Shown: piece after piece, positions 58,736 to 64,000 of the stretch
Position numbering within the stretch: position 1 is the first letter of the stretch
Layout: every line of letters starts with the position of its first letter
NCBI GenBank assembly: GCA_001596155.1
Contig: CP014771.1
Coordinates: 1,860,001 to 1,924,000, forward strand
Origin: Hymenobacter psoromatis
GTDB taxonomy: Bacteria > Bacteroidota > Bacteroidia > Cytophagales > Hymenobacteraceae
Direction of reading: 5' to 3'
Length of the DNA stretch: 64,000 nt
Notes under the pieces: generated by a model
The model's database searches: none
What the model was told of the DNA's origin: nothing
Seen by the model: only the letters and a program-made list of their open reading frames with translations
Translations under genes and position numbers: made by a program

Positions 58736-59275
58736 CTAAACAGCCACGTACACATCGGGCAAGTTACGACCCAGCCCATCGTAATCGAGGCCGTAGCCGA
58801 CCACAAAATCATTCGGAATTTCCAAGGCAATGTATTTTAAATTCAACCGGTAGCGCAGGCTGGCGGGCTTAAAAAACATGGCAGCTATCTCGATGGAAGC
58901 CGGCTTGTTAGCTTGCAGCGTGGGTAGCAGGTGGTTGAGCGTGGTGCCGGTGTCCACGATATCTTCGACCAGAATAATATCGCGGCCCTTTACATCTTCG
59001 CGCAGCCCCATTATTTCCTGCACCTGCCCGGTGCTGCCCGTGCCGTCGTACGAGGCCACGCGGATGAACACAATCTCGCAGTTGCCGGTGAAGCGCTTGA
59101 GCAGGTCGGTGGCAAACATGAAGCCGCCGGTGAGCACCACCACGAAGAGCGGCTGCCGGCCCGCGTAGTCAGCATTGAGGCGCAGGGCGACCTTGTCGAT
59201 GGCTTCGGCGATTTCAGCGGCCGAGAGGTAAGGCCGGAAAGCCTTGTCGTGAAGGGTGATAAGGGGTTGACCCAT
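58736..59275 (-). CDS. hpt: Hypoxanthine phosphoribosyltransferase
   Basis: The ATG at 59275 (MGQPLITLHDKAFRPYLSAA) follows a perfect -7 box by 36 bp. The 179-residue protein has VVLTGGFMFATDLLKR, the PRPP-binding loop ILVEDIVDTGTTLNHLL and the base-recognition end DFVVGYGLDYDGLGRNLPDV. It salvages hypoxanthine or guanine using PRPP. It is upstream of adk on the same strand, a nucleotide-metabolism pair. Confidence 0.95.
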   Translation of the reverse strand: MGQPLITLHDKAFRPYLSAAEIAEAIDKVALRLNADYAGRQPLFVVVLTGGFMFATDLLKRFTGNCEIVFIRVASYDGTGSTGQVQEIMGLREDVKGRDIILVEDIVDTGTTLNHLLPTLQANKPASIEIAAMFFKPASLRYRLNLKYIALEIPNDFVVGYGLDYDGLGRNLPDVYVAV

Positions 59276-59311
59276 GCGAGGAAGAACAGCCAGGGTAGCT
59301 GTTTCGGGCTG

Positions 59312-59319
59312 CAAAGGTA
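59312..59319 (-). promoter_or_regulatory. -7 box of hpt
   Basis: TACCTTTG on the minus strand matches TAnnTTTG exactly and ends 36 bp before the hpt start. It lies just outside the inverted repeat element at 59326-59513, which therefore occupies the -33 region. Confidence 0.5.
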
Positions 59320-59325
59320 AAGTTC

Positions 59326-59513
59326 GAACCACGGATTCATCCGGATTTTTCGGATTGGTCGGATTTTGTGGGCGATTATCGTACCGAGCAGGTTATTTTC
59401 AAGCAAAAAGACCGCTCGTCAGCGGCCTTTTTTAGTTGTTCCTAAAATGTAAAAAGTCTCTAATCGTCCACAAAATCCGACCAATCCGAAAAATCCGGAT
59501 GAATCCGTGGTTC
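59326..59513. repeat. Inverted repeat element with a nested terminator
   Basis: Arms of 49 bp (59326-59374 and 59465-59513, starting GAACCACGGATTCATCCGGA) match almost perfectly and enclose the terminator at 59405-59432. It fills the spacer between hppA and hpt, which are on the same strand. Confidence 0.95.
59405..59432. terminator. Terminator inside an inverted repeat element
   Basis: AAAAAGACCGCT, loop CGTC, AGCGGCCTTTTTT has one mismatch in the stem and T runs on both sides. It separates hppA from hpt. Confidence 0.85.
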
Positions 59514-59519
59514 AGACAG

Positions 59520-61757
59520 TTAGCGTAACTCCCGCAAGGTGATTTGTAGAATGACTTCGGCGGCGGGGACAATATTTTGCGCGAAGCGCACGTGGGGCTG
59601 GCTCAGCTGCACATTCTCGTGTTGCGGGGCCGGGGCCATGCCGCGCTCACCGCCCACGCGGGCAATGTGCGGGGCAATTACCAGCGAGACGATGCTCATG
59701 AGCTTGATAAGAATGTTCATACTCGGGCCGCTGGTGTCCTTGAATGGGTCACCCACGGTGTCGCCGGTCACGCTGGCTTTGTGGGCCTCGGAGCCCTTGA
59801 ACTGCATGATGCCATCGACCAGCACGCCTTTTTCAAACGACTTTTTGGCATTGTCCCAGGCACCACCAGCGTTGCTCTGGAACATGGCCATGAGCACGCC
59901 GCTCACCGTGACGCCCGCCAGCGTGCCGCCCAGCACTTCGGGGCCGAAAGCGAAGCCGATAATAATGGGCGTGAGCAGAGCAATGGCCCCCGGCGCTACC
60001 ATCTTGCGGATGGCCGCTTCCGTGCTGATGGCCACGCACTTCTCGTATTCGGGCCGCCCGGTGCCTTCCATAATACCCGGAATTTCACGGAACTGCCGGC
60101 GCACTTCCTGCACCATCGCCATCGCCGCCTGCCCCACCGCCTTGATAGCCAGGGCCGAGAAGATGAACGGAATCATGGCCCCTACAAACAAGCCGGCTAG
60201 CACGTTAGCGTTCGAGATATCAATGGTATCGATGTGAGCCGTGCCCATGAAGGCCGCGAACAAGGCCAGCGAGGTGAGCGCCGCCGAGGCAATGGCGAAG
60301 CCTTTGCCGGTGGCGGCCGTGGTGTTGCCCACGGCATCCAGGATATCGGTGCGCTCGCGCACTTCCTTGGGCAGCTCGCTCATTTCGGCGATGCCGCCGG
60401 CGTTGTCAGCAATGGGGCCGAAGGCGTCGATGGCCAGCTGCATGGCCGTGGTGGCCATCATGCCCGCCGCCGCGATGGCTACGCCGTAGAGGCCCGCCGC
60501 CTTGAAGCTGAGCACGATACCGGCCGCCAGCACCAAAATGGGCGCCACGGTGCTTTCCATGCCCACGGCCAGGCCGCCGATAACGGTGGTGGCGTGGCCG
60601 GTGCTGCTCTGCTGCACGATGCTATTGACCGGCCGTTTGCCCATCGCGGTGTAATACTCGGTGATGGTGCTCATCAAAAAGCCCACGATGAGCCCTACTA
60701 CAACGGCGTAAAACACGTGGTTGGCGTCGAAGGTGTAGCCGCGCAACGTGATGTCGCCGGGGGGTAGCATCCACTTAATCAACAAGTAAGAGAAAACACC
60801 CGACACGACGATGGACACGTTATTGCCCAGGTTGAGCGCGCCCTGCACGCTACCCCCCTCCTTCACCCGCACGGCCAGAATGCCCACCAGCGAGGCCACG
60901 ATGCCCAGCCCGGCAATGGCCATCGGCAGCAGAATGGGCGACAGGCCGCCAAACTGGTCCATATTACCCAGGCGCACTTCGCGGCCCAGCACCATCGTGG
61001 CCAGGATAGTGGCCACGTACGAGCCAAACAGGTCGGCACCCATGCCGGCCACGTCGCCCACGTTGTCGCCCACGTTGTCGGCGATGGTGGCGGGGTTGCG
61101 CGAGTCATCCTCCGGAATGCCGGCCTCTACCTTGCCCACGAGGTCGGCCCCCACGTCGGCGGCTTTGGTATAAATGCCGCCCCCTACCCTCGCAAACAGC
61201 GCGATGCTCTCGGCCCCGAGCGAGAAGCCGGTGAGCACTTCGAGGGCTTTCTCCATCTCCGGGCCCGTGGCTAAGCCGCTCGGTACGAATATTTTATAGA
61301 AGATGATGAACAGCGAACCCATCCCTAGCACAGCCAGACCCGCTACCCCCATGCCCATCACCGAACCGCCCGAGAACGATACTTTCAATGCCTGGGTCAG
61401 CGAGGTGCGGGCCGCCTGGGCGGTGCGCACGTTGGCTTTGGTCGCGATTTTCATCCCGATATAGCCGGCCGTGGCCGAAAACACGGCTCCAATCAAAAAG
61501 GCAATGACAATGACTGGGCTGGACCTTTCGCCCGTGAAGCCTAGGTAGCCCAGGAAGATGGAGGCGATGAGGGCAAACAAGGCCAGCACCCGGTACTCGG
61601 CCCGCAGAAAGGCGATAGCCCCGTCGGCAATGTAGCCGGCAATGGTGGTCATCTTTTCGTCGCCGGCATCCTGGCGGGCTACCCAGCCCGAGCGCAGCCA
61701 GGTGTAGAATAAGGCAAAAATGCCCAACGCGGGCACCGCGTAGAGGATAAGAGGCAT
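59520..61757 (-). CDS. hppA: Membrane-bound ion-translocating pyrophosphatase
   Basis: I use the ATG at 61757 ([20 protein letters not shown]), giving 745 residues and about 16 membrane helices. The pyrophosphate site is seen as [20 protein letters not shown] and [20 protein letters not shown]. The [10 protein letters not shown] motif, with Ala where potassium-independent enzymes have Lys, indicates the K+-dependent class. It couples PPi hydrolysis to H+ or Na+ pumping; the ion cannot be decided by eye. A perfect -7 box lies 60 bp upstream. Confidence 0.96.
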   Translation of the reverse strand: MPLILYAVPALGIFALFYTWLRSGWVARQDAGDEKMTTIAGYIADGAIAFLRAEYRVLALFALIASIFLGYLGFTGERSSPVIVIAFLIGAVFSATAGYIGMKIATKANVRTAQAARTSLTQALKVSFSGGSVMGMGVAGLAVLGMGSLFIIFYKIFVPSGLATGPEMEKALEVLTGFSLGAESIALFARVGGGIYTKAADVGADLVGKVEAGIPEDDSRNPATIADNVGDNVGDVAGMGADLFGSYVATILATMVLGREVRLGNMDQFGGLSPILLPMAIAGLGIVASLVGILAVRVKEGGSVQGALNLGNNVSIVVSGVFSYLLIKWMLPPGDITLRGYTFDANHVFYAVVVGLIVGFLMSTITEYYTAMGKRPVNSIVQQSSTGHATTVIGGLAVGMESTVAPILVLAAGIVLSFKAAGLYGVAIAAAGMMATTAMQLAIDAFGPIADNAGGIAEMSELPKEVRERTDILDAVGNTTAATGKGFAIASAALTSLALFAAFMGTAHIDTIDISNANVLAGLFVGAMIPFIFSALAIKAVGQAAMAMVQEVRRQFREIPGIMEGTGRPEYEKCVAISTEAAIRKMVAPGAIALLTPIIIGFAFGPEVLGGTLAGVTVSGVLMAMFQSNAGGAWDNAKKSFEKGVLVDGIMQFKGSEAHKASVTGDTVGDPFKDTSGPSMNILIKLMSIVSLVIAPHIARVGGERGMAPAPQHENVQLSQPHVRFAQNIVPAAEVILQITLRELR

Positions 61758-61817
61758 AAGCAAATAGGGTTGGGTGGGAAAAAGATGCCTAAGCGCATGA
61801 AAATGAGCCTAGATGGG

Positions 61818-61825
61818 CAAATGTA
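61818..61825 (-). promoter_or_regulatory. -7 box of hppA
   Basis: TACATTTG on the minus strand matches TAnnTTTG exactly, 60 bp before the hppA start, between hppA and the end of the peptidase gene upstream. Confidence 0.55.
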
Positions 61826-61836
61826 GGCGACTGGGA

Positions 61837-62772
61837 CTATAATTCGCGCATCAAAACCTCGTACAGCGCTACCATGCTCATAATGTCGGCCTTAGCTACT
61901 ATTTCGTTAGGCGTGTGCACCTCGTCCTCGGGAGCGCCCACGAAACACCAGTCCCAGGGTATGTCGCTGCGCTGCAAGTCTTTAGCGTCGGAGCCCCCTA
62001 CCCCCTCCACTTCAACCTGATGCGCGATGCCCGCCGCCCGCGCGATGGCCCGGATGCGCTCGACGTAGGCGCGGCGCGGAATGAGCGAGTCGCGTAGCGA
62101 AATAACGCAGCCCCTACCCCCCTTCACGCCCTCCGTGACCCAGGTGATATCGCAGATGAGCGCCTGCCGCACGCCGTACGTCTCATAAATGAAGCGGGCC
62201 AGGTAGGGCACGGAGCCGCCGCCGTGCTCCTCCCAGCACGAAAACGCGATGATGCCGTGCTCCAGGGTTTCGGCCAGGCGCAGGGCCGCCCACACTCCGA
62301 GGCGGTTGTCGAGGTAGCAGCTTTGCACGGTCGTGGCCGTCTCGCGAAAGTCGCAGGCGAAGGTGAGGCTGGTGCCCGGCTCAATGTCGCGGCTGAACTC
62401 ATAGCCGAGCACCTCCGTTTCGTCTTCGTCCTCTTTATTTTCTTCCACCGTCAGCGTACAGCTTATCTCGCCTTGCGAATCGCGTCCGACCAGCCGATAG
62501 CCCGCCACGCACTCGGGCCCGCCAATGGGCACCAGCCCGCGCCCGTAGCGCACCGTGAAGCCGATGCTGTCGAGGTGGGCAAACACGGCGGTGCGCGGCT
62601 GCCCAAACACCAGCAGCAGGCAATCCTGAAACCGATGCTCATCGTGCACCACCAGGGGCGGCTGGCGCCAGCCGGGGCCGTGCGTGCGCACATAATCGAG
62701 CAGGAAGTGGGTCAGCGCGACCTCGTTGCCCGAGGGTGCCGCAATTTGGCAGAGAGTTTGGAGAAGCTGCAT
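61837..62772 (-). CDS. M42/M20-like metallopeptidase
   Basis: The ATG at 62772 (MQLLQTLCQIAAPSGNEVAL) gives 311 residues. FAHLDSIGFTVRYG (first metal His-Asp), YLDNRLGVWAALR (bridging Asp), SCWEEHGGGSVPYL (catalytic Glu pair), ALICDITWVTEG (Asp) and VHTPNEIVAKADI (last His) match the M42 glutamyl aminopeptidase group, somewhat shortened. No signal peptide, so it is cytosolic. It is divergent from the TPR-type gene at 62886. Confidence 0.85.
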   Translation of the reverse strand: MQLLQTLCQIAAPSGNEVALTHFLLDYVRTHGPGWRQPPLVVHDEHRFQDCLLLVFGQPRTAVFAHLDSIGFTVRYGRGLVPIGGPECVAGYRLVGRDSQGEISCTLTVEENKEDEDETEVLGYEFSRDIEPGTSLTFACDFRETATTVQSCYLDNRLGVWAALRLAETLEHGIIAFSCWEEHGGGSVPYLARFIYETYGVRQALICDITWVTEGVKGGRGCVISLRDSLIPRRAYVERIRAIARAAGIAHQVEVEGVGGSDAKDLQRSDIPWDWCFVGAPEDEVHTPNEIVAKADIMSMVALYEVLMREL

Positions 62773-62792
62773 CGGGTCAGGGCAGGAAGTAG

Positions 62793-62826
62793 TTTGGATA
62801 AAGCTAAGACTACCGCCGTACTTTCG
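62793..62826 (+). promoter_or_regulatory. Possible promoter of the TPR-type gene
   Basis: TTTG at 62793-62796 and TACTTTCG at 62819-62826 resemble the Bacteroidota -33 and -7 boxes with a 22-bp spacer, about 60 bp before the start at 62886. The -7 box matches seven of eight positions. Confidence 0.4.
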
Positions 62827-62885
62827 CCAGTTCATTGCCCATCCCCCGCCAGCAAGCGCTTGGTTATTTAGCATCTTTTGCCCGC

Positions 62886-64000
62886 ATGTCCGCTCCCGTT
62901 CGCCTTTTACGCTTGCTGTCACTCGTTGGTCTGCTGAGCTTCGCGCTGGTTGGAAAAGCGCAACAGACCGCCGATACTACCCGCCTGCGCGTGGGCCAAG
63001 TGCCGGCGATGCGCACCATCGCGGTCGATACGGTAAACGTCCTACCCACCGCCGCCGACACCAAGGGCTGGCTGCTCCTGGATAAAGACATTCAACTGGA
63101 GCTGGACGGCGCGGTGCAGAATCTGTACAATTTCAAGTACGACAAGGCCGAGAAGCAGTTTCGTTCGCTGCGCCGGCGCTATCCAAACCATCCCATGCCC
63201 TATTTTCTGCTGGGCCTGAGCACTTGGTGGAAGATAATGCCCACCAACTTCGACACCAAGCAGTACGACAAGATTTTCTTCGCTTACATGGACACGGCCA
63301 ACACCTACGCCGAGCGGCTGGTGAAGGCCGACCCGCACAACTACGAAGGCTATTTCTTCCTCTCGGCTGCCAATGGCTTCGATGCCCGGCTCAACGCCGA
63401 GCGTCACAACTGGCGCAAGGCGACCTTCAGCAGCAAGCGGGCCCTCAATTATTTGCAGAAGAGCAGTGAAGCCAACGGCCTGAGTCCCGAATTTCTGTTC
63501 GGTGAGGCACTGTTTAATTACTATGCCGTCTGGATTCCCGAGAACTACCCTCTACTCAAGCCGGTATTACTTTTCTTCCCGAAAGGTAACAAACAGCTGG
63601 GTCTTAGCCAGCTGCGTACCGTAGCTAACAACGCTTTCTACACCGGAGTCGAGGCCAAGGTGTTCTTGATGAAGCTGCTGCACAACGATGAGCACCAAAC
63701 AGCCGCCGCCATGCCCATTGCCCGCGGCCTGGCCCTCAAATATCCCGACAATGGCTACTTTGCCCGCTTCTACGCTCTGCTGTGCTTCGACCAGGCCGAC
63801 TTCGCCGAGTGTGAGCGCGTCAGCCGCGACATCATCGATAAAATCAACGCCGGCATGCCGGGCTACGAGGCTACCAGCGGCCGCTACGCCATGTATTTCA
63901 TGGGCTACCTCATGCAGTACAAATACCGCGACTTACCCAAGGCCCAGGACTACTATAAGCGCTGCATCGTTTTCGCCGAAAGCAACGGGGAAACCGACGG
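62886..64000 (+). CDS. Secreted TPR-type protein, truncated by the window end
   Basis: An ATG at 62886 opens a frame of 371 codons that is still open at the window edge. It starts MSAPVRLLRLLSLVGLLSFA with a signal peptide ending GKAQ. Helical pairs resembling tetratricopeptide repeats follow: LYNFKYDKAEKQFRSLRRRY, YPNHPMPYFLLGLSTWWKIM, ANTYAERLVKADPHNYEGYF and YRDLPKAQDYYKRCIVFAES. It is probably a periplasmic scaffold. Function unknown. Confidence 0.8.
   Translation, partial: MSAPVRLLRLLSLVGLLSFALVGKAQQTADTTRLRVGQVPAMRTIAVDTVNVLPTAADTKGWLLLDKDIQLELDGAVQNLYNFKYDKAEKQFRSLRRRYPNHPMPYFLLGLSTWWKIMPTNFDTKQYDKIFFAYMDTANTYAERLVKADPHNYEGYFFLSAANGFDARLNAERHNWRKATFSSKRALNYLQKSSEANGLSPEFLFGEALFNYYAVWIPENYPLLKPVLLFFPKGNKQLGLSQLRTVANNAFYTGVEAKVFLMKLLHNDEHQTAAAMPIARGLALKYPDNGYFARFYALLCFDQADFAECERVSRDIIDKINAGMPGYEATSGRYAMYFMGYLMQYKYRDLPKAQDYYKRCIVFAESNGETD

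Overview
The window looks like a chromosomal segment of a GC-rich member of the Bacteroidota, most like Hymenobacter or a close relative in the Cytophagales. Supporting signs are a SusC/SusD pair, perfect TAnnTTTG promoter boxes, a BshA-type bacillithiol glycosyltransferase, a GH144 beta-1,2-glucanase, and many secreted peptidases with Sec signal peptides. No rRNA, tRNA, CRISPR array, prophage or transposase gene was seen.

Region 1 (about 1-5,100) is an accessory island. It holds a ClpB N-terminal remnant at the window edge, an AT-rich Cas4-like PD-(D/E)XK nuclease with a divergent unknown gene, and a decaying cluster of type II toxin-antitoxin modules. The cluster has one intact YoeB module bracketed by direct repeats of about 105 bp, one intact VapBC pair, a vapC copy killed by a single in-frame TGA, an antitoxin followed by a ten-codon PIN remnant, and an antitoxin pseudogene. 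Region 2 (5,100-13,000) has two paralogous small secreted basic proteins, an NmrA-like reductase, a DUF1353 protein, a Tat-exported GH43 enzyme, an amidohydrolase and an OmpA/TSP3 outer-membrane protein. Region 3 (13,000-24,130) is a glycan locus: SusD, SusC, GH144 and GH3, interrupted by an AraC regulator and a quinone oxidoreductase. It probably targets beta-1,2-glucan.

Region 4 (24,300-37,900) holds an S9 peptidase, an isolated nuoK-nuoL pair, an ECF sigma factor, tandem rhomboid proteases, MutL and a NagZ-like GH3/beta-lactamase fusion. Region 5 (37,900-39,400) is a Dam-type methyltransferase next to a MutH/Sau3AI-like nuclease. Reading the whole window by eye I found only two GATC sites, where base composition predicts about two hundred, which fits long-standing GATC restriction. 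Region 6 (39,400-53,200) contains M1, M28 and DUF885 peptidases, BshA, a nucleotidase, an IscA-type protein, PAP2, ChaN and an ABC transporter. Region 7 (53,200-64,000) is housekeeping: an ECF sigma factor with a membrane partner, DnaJ and GrpE, Obg, Adk, Hpt, membrane pyrophosphatase, an M42-like peptidase and a truncated TPR-type protein.

Two patterns cut across the map. The octamer CCTACCCC/GGGGTAGG occurs about 60 times by eye, in genes and spacers, but not in the TA island or the methylase/nuclease pair. Many intergenic spacers carry long inverted repeats from a few families, some with a rho-independent terminator nested at their centre.
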